DNA of 64,000 nt from Hygrocybe punicea. Taxonomy: Eukaryota > Basidiomycota > Agaricomycetes > Agaricales > Hygrophoraceae. The notes under the pieces were generated by a model. The model was not told the origin of the DNA and searched no databases. It saw only the letters and a list, made by a program, of their open reading frames with translations. Each line of letters opens with the position of its first letter. Within the stretch, counting starts at the first letter, position 1. The position numbers and the translations under genes were made by a program. Shown one piece after another: positions 48,061 through 59,480 of the stretch. The stretch is from assembly GCA_963556145.1 (NCBI GenBank), contig OY744469.1, positions 3,630,767 through 3,694,766 on the forward strand. The letters run 5' to 3'.

Positions 48061-48983
48061 GATAGAGACTCCAAACATCCAGCTGTTATTGGTGATTGTA
48101 TAGGTGTTAACGACTCCAGTCATGAATAACAATGAGAGTTCTCTCACCAGCTATTTCGTACTGGTAGAACTGATTCATGAGGAGTGATTTCGGTATGGAA
48201 AATGTAGAGGAGTACTTCTGTACGACACACCACACCCACCGGCGGTGCTCGCCTATTTCTGATGGAAGCACCTAGAATTCTAACTATATTTAGGTAGGCT
48301 GAGCTGTTAAACAGTTCGGGCTGTTTGGTATCAAGGGAGAAAGGGGAGGGAAATTCTCTAGAAGTTTCTCTAGAATAAATCAGAAGAACATTTTGTGCCT
48401 GTTTCATTCTGCAATTTAGTATTTGGATCCACATTTGTTCAACAGGGTTCCGTGTCACACTTCCTTCCACATGCCTCCGAAAAAGTATTCCAGCACTGGG
48501 TCCTCTCCAGCTGCTTCATAACACCTTTTTATCCTCTGCTACACTATGTCACTTACCACTATCCTGATTTAGCAGGCAAAGTATCAAGCGTGGTCACAAA
48601 GGCAAGCCAGTTTATGTTTACAGCGATGTCGAGGAGATGTAGGTGCTGGTTGTTTGAACTGTAACAGTTTTTGACCAATCCCCTTCAGCAGTGACAGTGA
48701 AGGTAAAGAGACCACCGAGTGAGTGTGGCTTTGTGCTCCACTATACTTGTTGATCATTTTACTAGAGACGAGAAAACACCCTCACCAAAGCCTAAGAAGG
48801 GAAAAGGAAAACGGTATGCCAAGCCTTCTGATTATCTAGCATACCTTATGATCTGTTTGATCAACAGAAGCATTGCAACGGCCAGCAATACTCCTAGCTC
48901 TGCAAAGAAAGCCTGAGTTGAAACACCCTCCGATCACTCTGAACAAGAAGTTACCACACCATGCGTAACTTTGCTTCATTCTA
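48061..48983. other. Region with unresolved exons
   Basis: Probably includes 5' exons of the minus-strand gene at 39266-48060, but frames are short and broken. A plus-strand frame at 48719-48916 is Lys/Ser/Pro-rich and unsupported. No motif is recognised. Confidence 0.3.
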
Positions 48984-49365
48984 CAGTAATCAATGGCTCC
49001 TTGAAACACTTGACTTGAAATCACATTTTCTGGGCAAGTGCATCCATTGAACAAAGTTCTGAATAGACAGAAATATCTCAATGTATTCAGAGACTACAGA
49101 TACCAATTTTCAAAGAAAACCCTTCAGATTTGGTTATTTTATGATCAAAATACTGGTGTTTCAAGGAGTGGTGATGATTTTCTCTCCTACTCAAAAAAGT
49201 ATTTTCTAATTTTATTGGTGCATTTACATGGACACAACTATCTAAACATATTCATTGGATGTACAGAAGTGAGAAGCACTATATTTGGCCTTAAGGAATG
49301 TGTGGAACAAATGATATGGAAGTGTTTCATGGAGTGGTAGTGTTTCAAGGAGCCATTGATTACTG
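48984..49365. mobile_element. Small inverted-repeat element (MITE), TA target
   Basis: The left end CAGTAATCAATGGCTCC and the right end GGAGCCATTGATTACTG are perfect inverted repeats continuing through TTGAAACACT. TA lies on both sides. CAGT ends and a TA target fit Tc1/mariner-type MITEs. A longer relative ends near 42084 (GGAGCCATTGAACACTG). Confidence 0.8.
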
Positions 49366-49588
49366 TATTGGTTGCCAGTGTCTAATATTGTTATATATAC
49401 TTTAACAGTCCGTTGATTTCTCAATCCAAGTAAGCACTGGTATCTGCCAGATTTTCACCTGCTTCGTCTATCACTCATACATCCATTTCACTTAAAGGTC
49501 TTCGCAAAAACAGTCTTCTCAAAAGATGTCCCCTCAAAAGACATCTTCTCAACAGCTCTCCCTTACAAGGGTTGATTCACCTGAAGAG

Positions 49589-50895
49589 GATGTCTTTCGG
49601 TAAGCTATCTTTCTGATTGTAAATGCACACTAATTCAGCTGGTACTACGCCTATCAGTTCGTCCTCATCCAAGAAACACAAGAATGACCTGGTATATCTG
49701 GAAGATTTTCTGGAATCATAAGTGCTTGCTTGCTTGCATTGTTTCTGTAAATGAACTATATATTACTATGGTAGGAAAAGCTTTGTCAAGTCTCATGGTG
49801 GTCTGGTCGAATGTGAGGTTCTCTTGGCAGAACTGATGGACCCGATGTTGGTTGACACCTACAAGAACCTCCCCCCTCTTCGGTGAGCAACTGCCTTTTT
49901 TTTTAGGATAACAATTTTTATTGTTGATTGTTGCTAATTTAGCAAAGGGACTCTGGTAACTTCGAATGCCGGCATCGATCCCATCGAACCATTTTCACTT
50001 AGCAATGTCCCAGACATACTTCCGTCCACAAATATGAAGTATGTCTCTCGGTGATCTGTATTTCGAGTCATGATTCAAACTAGATTTGTATTTAGGCGTC
50101 TTGTGGAGGCCATCACATTTACGAGATCTGGAGTCTTCATGAATCCGTCCAGAGTATCGCCAACCTTAGTCAATACCAACCCCGTGTCAGAAAGTGCGCG
50201 ATCTGTGGAGTACGCTACCCAGGCTGTCTCCTACAACTTCAATCCCTATATCGTTTTTACTTCTGTGCTGGCTGTGACTGGTTCGAATTTGTCTACAGAG
50301 CCTGTTGGGATTTTCTGGCAGATTAGTGGGTTGATGTGCATGCAGGAGTGGGAGAGGTTCTGCGCATTTTTCTGCATGGTATTCAAGGTTCCTGAATTAA
50401 GGGCCCAAATATTTGAGGGTTCTGTGGTGATCAGCACTCATGCTAAACAGAAGGATAGGGATGACAATAAGTGTCATTCATATTTATATACATCACAAAT
50501 TGTTTTAATACGGTACATTTCTCAGGTGGATCGTCAGGAAGTAGCTTTGCCAAACTACTGGCTAGGAAGAAGTCCCTCTGTCAAGGCCATGTCGTTGGGC
50601 AGTACAGCAGTCAAAGGTGCACTGAATTTCGAAGACCATGGTGAGTATACATTAGTCAGTCAGGTTTTGGTATTGTCTTATCCATTTGCCAGTTCCCATA
50701 TATGATGCCATGGGTGGGAAGTTAAATTTTGCCCGGCTCCATCACCTTGCATCAGACTTGAAGGTGTCGGAAGGTGACTTGGTGGGAATGATATGTCTGG
50801 TTGGCTACACGGTGAACAGTTGGATCCCCAAGGATGTTTCAAGCAAGCAACTTTCTCTAAACATCCAGTTGGTCATAGTCTTATCCAATGAGTAG
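49589..50895 (+). CDS. Uncharacterised multi-exon gene, apparently open
   Basis: The exons link as MSF|AGTTPISSSSSKKHKNDL (49589-49599 and 49639 onward), KSFVKSHGGLVECEVLLAEL to NLPPLR (ending near 49878), RKGTLVTSNAGIDPIEPF to STNMK (intron ends near 49942 and 50040), RLVEAITFTRSGVFMNPS to FEDHG (from about 50096), and a last exon VPIYDAMGGKLNFARLHHL to LSNE with TAG at 50895. Introns are GT-AG and about 50-70 nt, and phases agree at the last three junctions. The junction between the second and third exons is unresolved. An intron may also lie near 50470-50525. A Trp/Phe-rich core (IFWQISGLMCMQEWERFCAF) and a final VGYTVNSW.P..LSLNIQ pattern look like a conserved mushroom family of unknown role. 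It lies between two damaged minus-strand genes. Confidence 0.6.
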
Positions 50896-51187
50896 ACGAC
50901 TTTCGCGGGCCCTCAGTTACTGGTGAAATCTTTTTTCTGGCATGTTATGTTCAAATCTGTGGTGTTTTAACCACGAAATATACCATTTGCTATTGATCAT
51001 TGTTTTCCACCTGTGTACCAATTACTTGTTGGTCATAGCCTTAGCCAATGAGTAGAAGTTCACAGCCCCTCCATTACTGGTGAAATTTTTTTTTTTGCAT
51101 CATTAATTTGGAATCTGCGGTGTTTAAACCACCAAAATATATCATTTGCTTTTGAGATTGTTTTCCACTTGTGTGCCAATTACTTGT
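50869..51187 (+). repeat. 160-bp tandem duplication at the end of the gene
   Basis: TTGGTCATAGTCTTATCCAA at 50869 recurs as TTGGTCATAGCCTTAGCCAA at 51029, and the similarity continues to about 51187. The first copy holds the stop codon (ATGAGTAG); the second repeats it in non-coding sequence. Confidence 0.85.
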
Positions 51188-51233
51188 TTCAAAAAGTGCT
51201 CGTGGTTCTAAGTCTGCTTTCCCAGAAGTTCTT

Positions 51234-53679
51234 CTAGGTGCTAAACAGACTGAGTCCTAACTTCCATCTAGCGGGTCCCTCGGCTTCTAAGTCTGCCTTC
51301 CTCTCCTTGTTAGTAAAAAGCAGTTGACGAACACTCTGAAAGCCATAATCCACCCATCTAAACAAACCCCCCACCGTATACTGCGTGAATGACATTCATG
51401 TTTCTGCTACTTGGATTGAGGTGTTGGAGTGGCGGAGAATGGCAGAAGAAATGAGGGCTGTTGTTCCGGCAGGGAATTTGATGACCTTCTTCAAGTCCCA
51501 CAGAATGAGATGGCCTCCAAGTTTGGGGTTGAAGTTTCCTAGTGCCGTAATGGAACGTATTCCGAATGCGAGGTTCTTGAAGTCGATGTGATCAAAATAT
51601 ACAGTCTGAGGTCTAAAATTGAAGGTGCTCGTCGACCAGATGCTGTTGCTGAAGGTACGTTCCAGTTGTGGATACTTCTTGTATAGTTCTCCCATCTTTT
51701 GCTGATAGTAAGCATACAGTTTGGGCATCCAAGTCGCAAATGACGCCGATGAAAAACCGGCGATTCATTGTATGGCACCATGCTATCTGAGGAATTTGAG
51801 AGCTTCGGAATCCTTTGCACCATTGCAAAGGTTTCCAGGGAACTGTGTAGCAAGTCAGTGAACTAATCAGCAAGATAAGAAGTGTGGTGCTCATGGGCTG
51901 ACCTCCCCCATAGGATGCTCCGTGGGTTAGGACTCCGAAGTCACCACGTCTATGGTTTTCATCTGTAGCCGAAAAGGAAGCCTTCTTCGCAGCTAATGCC
52001 ATGGCTTTGGCAGCATCCCGGTGTGTCATCTGACTAAGCTCACCATCTGGTTGACTGACCATGACTGCTACAAGGATACCTTGTTGATTTTTGATGGCAA
52101 GGGAGTCCCTAAAAATAAATGATTAACATTGAGTCAAGTATTGGGAATGTAACTTACCTTCCATCCCAGGTGTGTAGCTCAAACTGGAACTCAGAGTCTG
52201 GACCAACCATTTCTTCTAACATAAAGGTCCTCCCATACCCCTCCGAGTTACGAGTTCTTTTAATTTATTAAAAGACTCGTTCTTTATCAGACCTGGTTCA
52301 GTGAAGGTTCGTAATTAATTCATTAATTCATTAATGTTTTTGCATCGCCTATAGAGAAATTTTTTTTGGGCAAGAGATATGATTCTACTTCTTATGTTGG
52401 AATGTAACATAAAATCTGGGCCATGTTTGGAGTGGCTTACATAAGCATCCAAATATGGGATGTCTTACACAAGACAAATTACCTCCCAATTATATTCAAA
52501 ATATTCATACACCCTTCAGTTCTCATCGGAATTAGCTGAAAATTGAACTGCTGACTAATATAAACATTTCGGGCAAGGTGTGACAGTCACATGTGACCAG
52601 TCTAACCATATAAGGTACTTTTTAATATTATATACCAAATTTTTTGCTGATCGCAATGGTAACAGTCACATGTGACCAGTCTAACCATATATGGTAATTT
52701 TGCATAATATATGCTAAATCACATACTGCTCATCATATTCATCACACAAATACAATTATATTCAAAATATTTATCCTGGCCTTAATTCTTATCAGATTCA
52801 GCTGAAAATTGAACTGCTGCCTAATATTATCATTTCGGGTCACATGTGACCACTCTAACCATATAAGGCAATTTCTGATATTGTATAGCAAATTTTTTGC
52901 TGATCGCCATGGTGATAGTCACATGTGACCAGTCTAACCATATAAGGCAATTTTACATCATAGATCCTAAATTTTGAGGTGATCACAAGAGTCATAGTCA
53001 CATGTGACCACCATTCCTAGATATAGAAATATCAGCCATATAAGCAGAAATTAATGTAACTCAGATGATATAATGATATTTTTACTGAAAACATATAATT
53101 CAATGTGATATCACTGTATATATTATATGCTAATTATATATTTCAAGCAAATATATCAATGTTCATAATAATCATACAAATAAAAATCCAGTAACAGAAA
53201 CAAGACTTTGTTCATGCCATATGCAACATTGGTCCACTCAAGCACAGCTGTCTTCATGTTATCATCTGTTGTGCAGCAAAGTTATGGAGAAGTAGAGTTT
53301 AGCAAATGTAAGTCAATTGTTATCATACTGTTTAAAGACAGTTGTATTTGACAGTTGATGTATTGTGTTGCTCTCTTTTTTGGCTGAGAGTATTGCATAA
53401 TGATGAAGTAAAGAAGACATGACAGTGGGAGAGGAAGTTGAGACATGCTATGCAGGTTTTTTCTTCTATTTTTATGTTGCTATGGTGAGAGGTTGCTATG
53501 ATGAAAGTGAGGAGGGGAAAAAAAGAACTTGTTCATGCCATGCGCAGCACTGGCCCACTAAACAAGTTGACAGCAGTGTACCCGACTTTGGTGACTGGAG
53601 CATCGTCGAAATTGAGCTGGCCACTTGACTTTCTGGGCACTTTTGATGTGGTTTTTAATTGTAGAAGGATGGATGGTGT
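51234..53679 (-). pseudogene. TET/JBP-type 2-oxoglutarate dioxygenase gene, interrupted and with stops
   Basis: Minus-strand exons: NFDDAPVTKVGYTAVN (53568-53679) joins SEGYGRTFMLEEMVG to HTWDGR (52158-52248) exactly in frame when element A5 is removed. A 49-nt intron (52109-52157) follows, then SLAIKNQQGILVAVM to ASYGGG (about 51906-52108), a short intron (about 51847-51905), and PGNLCNGAKDSEALKFLR to FRWVDYGFQSVRQLL (51234-51846). The core has STSTFNFRPQTVYFDHIDF (iron-binding HxD as HID), ITALGNFNPKLGGHLILWDL and a distal His in ILRHSNTSI, matching fungal TET/JBP enzymes that oxidise 5-methylcytosine. In-frame stops lie at 51396, 51765 and 51783; at the first two the family would have Arg (CGA to TGA). 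The N-terminus is cut at 53679 by element B2. It is inactive. The substrate assignment is by family only. Confidence 0.75.
52249..53567 (+). mobile_element. Non-autonomous Helitron2-like element A5
   Basis: Begins TACGAGTTCTTTTAATTTAT after T52248 and ends CACTAAACAAGT at 53567. It sits in an exon of the TET/JBP gene, and removal rejoins TAVN|SEGYG in frame. It is 1319 bp and nearly the same as A3 and A2 (reversed). Five GTCACATGTGAC-type palindromes, each followed by (A/C)(G/C)TCTAACCATATAAGG-like text, lie between 52585 and 53020. Confidence 0.95.
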
Positions 53680-54769
53680 TACGAGTTCTTCTATTTATGG
53701 AAGAATCATTCTTATCAGTCCAGGATATTTGGCGGATCATTAGTAATTAATTAATTAATGTTTGAAATCAACCATAGAGCCAAATTCTGCATTTCTAACC
53801 CTTTTTTTTTGTTAAAAATCACAAATAAACTAGATTTTCTGAATTTTATCCTCAAATATTTTCATGAATATAGGATTTATGGTGAGGTTGTAAAAAATAA
53901 AAAACCGTGCTGAAGGATGAGAAAAAGAATTTGTATGATGCGGAATTTGATCTAAAAAGGCAAATGTCACAGTCAGTCACAGAGTCTTTCTCAGTACTCC
54001 CCCAGTCTCAAATCTCTACCTGTGGATCATGCACCACAAAACTGAGTGAGGAGCAGTCATGTAGGACCAAATGGACTGTAAGTACAGCCCCACAAGTGGT
54101 CCGATGTGTCCTGTTGAGTTGTACTGACCCCGTCCTCCTCATGCCCCCCATACACCAGATCTCTACCCCCTGCAGCCGAGAGGTCAGTACTGACATGTAG
54201 TTTCATTAGTTTCCTTAGTTTTCCTAGCTGCGTAGCATAGAAGGGTGGCTATCTGAGCCATGGAAGGTGTGATTGTGCAGTCTGTGCATGATTCCCTTTC
54301 ACCCTTCTGAAATCAACTGAGGGGGATGGCTGTCTGGGCTGTGGAGGGTGTGGTTGTGCAGTCTGTGCACGGCCCTCCTTCAGTCTCCAATATAAGTAGA
54401 GGGGGCAATCTGTGCCATGGGAGTTGTAATTGTGCAGTCTGTGCATCATTCACTTCCACCCTCTGGATGCCAGTGTGTGGTTTTGAGGACGGTCTCACTG
54501 GACCCTTCGATGACTCGAGACCGGGACTTCGTCGGACCTCCCTTGAGACTTGTCCAGAAGGACACTCAGTAAAATTAAATAAGGGTGATCTCTCTGAGGA
54601 CGTGACACTATGACTTTGTCAGGTGTCCTTTGAGACTTGCTATATTTGTGTAAATAATGTTTTTTCTTATTAAACCAGGACATGCATATATACAACAAAT
54701 GAGATGGTGTGTACTAGCCAGGTGTTGTCAATAGGTGCATTGGAGAAGCATCTTTACCAGAAAACAAGT
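53680..54769 (+). mobile_element. B-type Helitron2-like element B2 (5' part)
   Basis: The 5' end TACGAGTTCTTCTATTTAT with ATGGAAGAATCATTC starts after T53679 inside the TET/JBP gene. The following roughly 1 kb matches the 5' part of the 3666-7838 element (for example TATACAACAAATGAGATGG and TGTGTACTAGCCAGGT), including two short repeats of GTGTG(A/G)TTGTGCAGTCTGTG. At 54769 element C2 begins, inserted after a T, so the 3' part of B2 must lie beyond the window. Confidence 0.8.
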
Positions 54770-55829
54770 TACGAGTTCTTCCATTTATGGAAAACTCGTT
54801 CTTATAAACCCGGTTTTCAGCCATTGAGGTGATTCATTCATTCATCTCAGGGACTGAGGGAAAAATGTGTCCAAATATAGCAACTGAGTTCTAAATCCCT
54901 TTTGACTGGTTTCATCCGAGAATCCAGAGCCTCTATTGACTTGCACACTGCATGGATCTTCACCAAATTTGACAATGAGTATGTGATGGGGACCATCCTG
55001 CTGGAAAAAAGTTATGGAGTGCATCTGGTATAATTTGGGCTACCTGTGAGCTATTCTTTGCAAGAGATATGAGTATAGCTACAATAACTGGTGTAATATG
55101 GCAAAGTAAAAGATGGTACTTTCTAGCTACATTCTATTGTATGTCTGGGACACTTTTGTCCACTTAAGGCAGCTGGTAAATGTGATATCTGAGTCTCTAG
55201 AATGCAAATAAGTGAGGGTGGCCCGGAGTTGTGGCTAAAATTCAAGTGGAGTTTGAAATCCATGTTGAGAGCATTCGAGCTCAGATGAATCCAAAACCTT
55301 CTCTTGGTCAACAGCCCCATCCCCCTCCATTTCAGACTCTACTGCCAGCCCCCTGCTACACCTACTGCCCTACAACTTTCCCATCCTCCTCTACTGGCCC
55401 CTAACTCTCTCCAGGAAACTTTTTGGCCTCCAAAAGGTCACCAATGTCTAGAAATAGTGTCACCAGCAACCCCAGCAACAGGAGCACATTCCGGCTGCTT
55501 TAGAGCGCCATGGAGGGTTTCTGAGGGCAGCAGGGGATGTGGTGCACCCACCTCCTGCTATACTAGGTGAGTTTTCTGTTTTATTAGCTGTCCTGGATCT
55601 GAATTGACCATGGGGTGCTCACCCAGGTGTCACCTGCTCCTCCCAGCCTTTCCACCCTATTCAGCACTCTCCCAGCCTTCTTTCAGTCCTGCTGTAGTCC
55701 CAGCACCCATTCGTCACCATCTCCACTGCTTCCTTTACCCGTCTTAGCCTGTTCTGCCCCTTTTTCACCCTTCTGCTCATTCCCCCTCTCCAATCCTTTC
55801 TTTGACCTTTATTGACTCTCTTATCATTC

Positions 55830-57564
55830 ACTTATCATGACTATCTCTCATTCCCATCCATTGCCTTCATTGTAGCCATATTGTAATACTTTGTAAATAA
55901 TTTGACATTTAATGAAATTAATTAAATTACAGATAAGTCCCTATTTGTAGAAGAAAGTGGCTAGCAGGAGATCATCGCAATGCCTGAGGCAATTTTGCTA
56001 ACCACTTCAGCGACTCTGACTTTAATCCTCATGATCATCAGGGGTGTGCACATAGGTATTATACTATTAATCATTAATATATTTGTAACAAACTATATGT
56101 CTTATTGGATACACTATGAGTACGTGGATTGAAAAAGAGCTTTCCACATAGCTGTCACTCAATGTGCAATGGGTTGTTGTCCTTGCATCATGTAACGAGT
56201 AGTATTTGATCATTCCTTGATATATAGATCTTTAAGATCGTTGATATCTACTTGGTTCAGACCGTTTATTCTGGTTATGTAAGGAAACATGTGCTTATCA
56301 CGTGTTTGCTGGGGGTCATATGCCTGAATTCTCACGATCCGTCTTTTCTTTTCCTCTAGTCTTTCACCATGGTCTTCTGGTGTCTACTCCTTTTTATTGC
56401 TGCTTCTCTGTGCAATAAATTGTAATAAAAAACTATCCGATGCTATGAACAGGTCCTCTGTCCTCCCTCTAAGTACATTTTTCATTTACACTTTATTATT
56501 ATTTTTATTTGATGATTGCATACAGAGCGCAAAGTCTGTGACTGGCCTTTTTGTGCCAATGTTTCTACCCTAAACAATCAACGCGTTGAACTATTCTGGA
56601 GGATGGATGGGCCTGAAGTCAATGCTTGACATTGACTTCTTTCTTTCTGGGGTGAACACTTTGTCTTTATTTGGGCGGGTCTTGGTTGCTGGTTAGCTGG
56701 GAACGGGAGGGTTAATGGTCGTTCGTCCTTTTCTTTATCTTTTCATACTCAATTTTTCATTTCATTATATTCGTTTCTGTTTTGTTATGTTGTGTTGTTC
56801 AATGCATTCATCATGTCATCATGAGTTCGTCAAATAGATGAGAGGGGTTGTATTATCACCATGTAGCTATATACCATCATCCATATTTGCCATTCTTCGG
56901 CAAGTCATTTACATTTGTGAAAACAATCTGGATAATAATGAAGAAAGAATGCACAGCAGGAAATCATGTGCACGAAATAAAAATAGTGTCCAATCACGTG
57001 ATAAGGATCGTAAGAAAAGAGGGTGCAGCAGGAAGTCACATGCATGGATAAGGTGTGCAAAGCTGAGTGCTGTGACCTCATACATGACTTGTAATTTCTG
57101 ATCAATAGGTATACCAGTTCCTGTACCGTATTCAAAATACTGTCATCCCCTCAGAATATATCAGTAAAAGCCCTAGAAACAGCTACTTCTATGATATATA
57201 TCTCATGAAAATTCAAATGCCTATGTGTGGTGTAAACTCACTAGTGCCTGAATTTGGGCTCAAATCACTTAGTGCTGGTGACAAGCACCTCCATTTCATT
57301 TAGTACTATAACCTTTCCCATATAACCTTCAAAATCCATGGAGAATTGAGTGAGAAACAAATCAAATACTCTACCAAAAATGTCCATTTGGTAATGAATT
57401 AATTAATTATTAATAAAATATTTATTAAATAGATATGTCCATATTTGTAAGAGAAAGTGACAAGCAAGAGATCGCCTCAATGCCCGAGGCGATTTTGCTA
57501 GTCACTTTCGGCTTATTCAGCAGATGGCAACTTCAACAGCCCCACCATGACCCGCACATGCAAT
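55830..57564. other. C2 non-coding block with two empty insertion sites
   Basis: Holds the intact pre-insertion sequences for A2 (56566/56567), A3 (56619/56620) and D (57323/57324). Short frames equal those of C1 and carry no recognised motif. Confidence 0.6.
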
Positions 57565-59480
57565 CCGTGAGTTGGATATTTTTTGTTCACCTTCGCCCGG
57601 ATACCACTGACTGATGTTCACACAGGCCGTGATCGATTCCGGCACCCCGTTTCCAACCGAAATGACGAGTCTGCGCGAGGGGAACGGCCGCACACACAAT
57701 CCGTGAGTTGCCCCCCACTTGATTTTTTTTTGTTCACCTTTGCTCGGATACCACTGACTTAAACTCACACAGGCCGTGGTCAGTTCCGGCACCGTGTTTC
57801 CACCCGAAACGATGTGTTTGCACGAGGGGAACGGCCGCACACGCAATCCGTGAGTGGCCCCCCCCCTTGTTTTTTTTTGTGCACCGTCGTTCGGAAACCA
57901 CTGACTCATGTTGACACAGGCCGTGGTCGATTCCGGCACCCCGTTTCCAACCGAAACGACGAGTCTGGGTGAGGGGAACGGCTGCACACGCAATCCGTGA
58001 GTTTCCCCCCCCCCTTGATTTTTTTGTTCACCTTCGCTCGGATACCACTGACTTAGTTTGACACAGACCCTCATCCACTCCGGCACCCCGTTTCCGACCG
58101 AAACGACAAGTCTGGGTGAGGGGAACGGCTGCACACGCAATCCGTGAGTTTCCCCCCTCCCTTGATTTTTTTTTGTGCACCGTCGCTCGGAAACCATTGA
58201 CTTAAGTTCACACAGGCCGTGATCGATTCCGGCACCGTGTTTCCACCCGAAACGATGTGTTTGCGCGAGGGGAACGGCCGCACACGCAATCCGTGAGTTG
58301 CCCCCCCCCTTGTTTTTTTTTGTGCACCGTCGCTCGGAAACCACTGACTCATGTTGTCACAGGCCGTGGTCGATTCCGGCACCCCGTTTCAGACCGAAAC
58401 GACAAGTCTGGGTCAGGGAAACGGCTGCAAACGCAATCCGTGAGTTGCCCCCCCCCCTTGTTTTTTTTTGTTCACCTTCGCTCGGATACCACTAACTTAA
58501 ACTCACACAGGCCGTGGTCGATTCCGGCACCCTGTTTCCACCCGAAACGATGTGTTTGCGCGAGGGGAACGGCCGCACACGCAATCCGTGAGTTTCCCCC
58601 CCCCTTGTTTTTTTTTTGTTCACCATCGCTCGGATACCACTGACTTAGTTTGACACAGACCCTCATCCACTCCGGCACCCCGTTTCAGACCGAAATGACA
58701 AGTCTGGGTGAGGGGAACGGCTGCAAACGCAATCCGTGAGTTGCCCCCCCCCCCTTGATTTTTTTTGTTCACCGTCGCACGGATACCACTGACTTAAGTT
58801 CACACAGGCCGTGGTCAATTCCGGCACCCTGTTTCAGACCGAAACGACAAGTCTGGGTCAGGGAAACGGCTGCAAACGCAATCCGTGAGTTGCCCCCCCC
58901 CCTTGTTTTTTTTTGTTCACCTTCGCTCGGATACCACTAACTTAAACTCACACAGGCCGTGGTCAGTTCCGGCACCGTGTTTCCACCCGAAACGATGTGT
59001 TTGCGCGAGGGGAACGGCCGCACACGCAATCCGTGAGTGGCCCCCCCCCTTGTTTTTTTTTGTGCACCGTCGTTCGGAAACCACTGACTCATGTTGTCAC
59101 AGGCCGTGGTCGATTCCGGCACCCCGTTTCAGACCGAAACGACAAGTCTGGGTGAGGGGAACGGCTGCACACGCAATCCGTGAGTTTCCCCCCCCCCTTG
59201 TTTTCTTTTGTGCACCGTCGCTCGGAAACCATTGACTTAAGTTCACACAGGCCGTGGTCGATTCCGGCACCCTGTTTCCCCCCGAAGCGATGTGTTTGCG
59301 CGAGGGGAACGGCCGCACACGCAATCCGTGAGTGGCCCCCCCCCCTTGATTTTTCTTGTGCACCGTCGCTTGGATACCACTGAGTTAAGTTCACACAGAC
59401 CCTCACCAATTCTGGTATCCTGTTTCCAACTGAAAGGATGAGTTTGGGCGAGGGGAACAGCTGCGTACAGAATCATTCTG
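57565..59480. repeat. Expanded minisatellite, about thirteen units of 136-150 bp
   Basis: Anchors CAATCCGTGAGTT or CAATCCGTGAGTGG recur about every 148 bp from 57565 to 59328. Each unit has a C-tract plus T-tract (CCCCCCCCTTG then TTTTTTTTG), GTTCACC or GTGCACC, a GTCG/TTCG core, CAGGCCGTGGTCGATTCC and CGAAACGA. C1 has only about two units. Minus-strand frames over the array are periodic by-products. Confidence 0.95.

Noticed and set aside
54763..54769. 3' end of B2 at AACAAGT
   Set aside because: The preceding GAACTCGTTCATGCC and the hairpin are missing; a chance match next to the C2 target is simpler.
57517..58344. 275-codon frame on the minus strand
   Set aside because: It follows the minisatellite periodicity, shifts frame between units and has no counterpart of similar length in C1.
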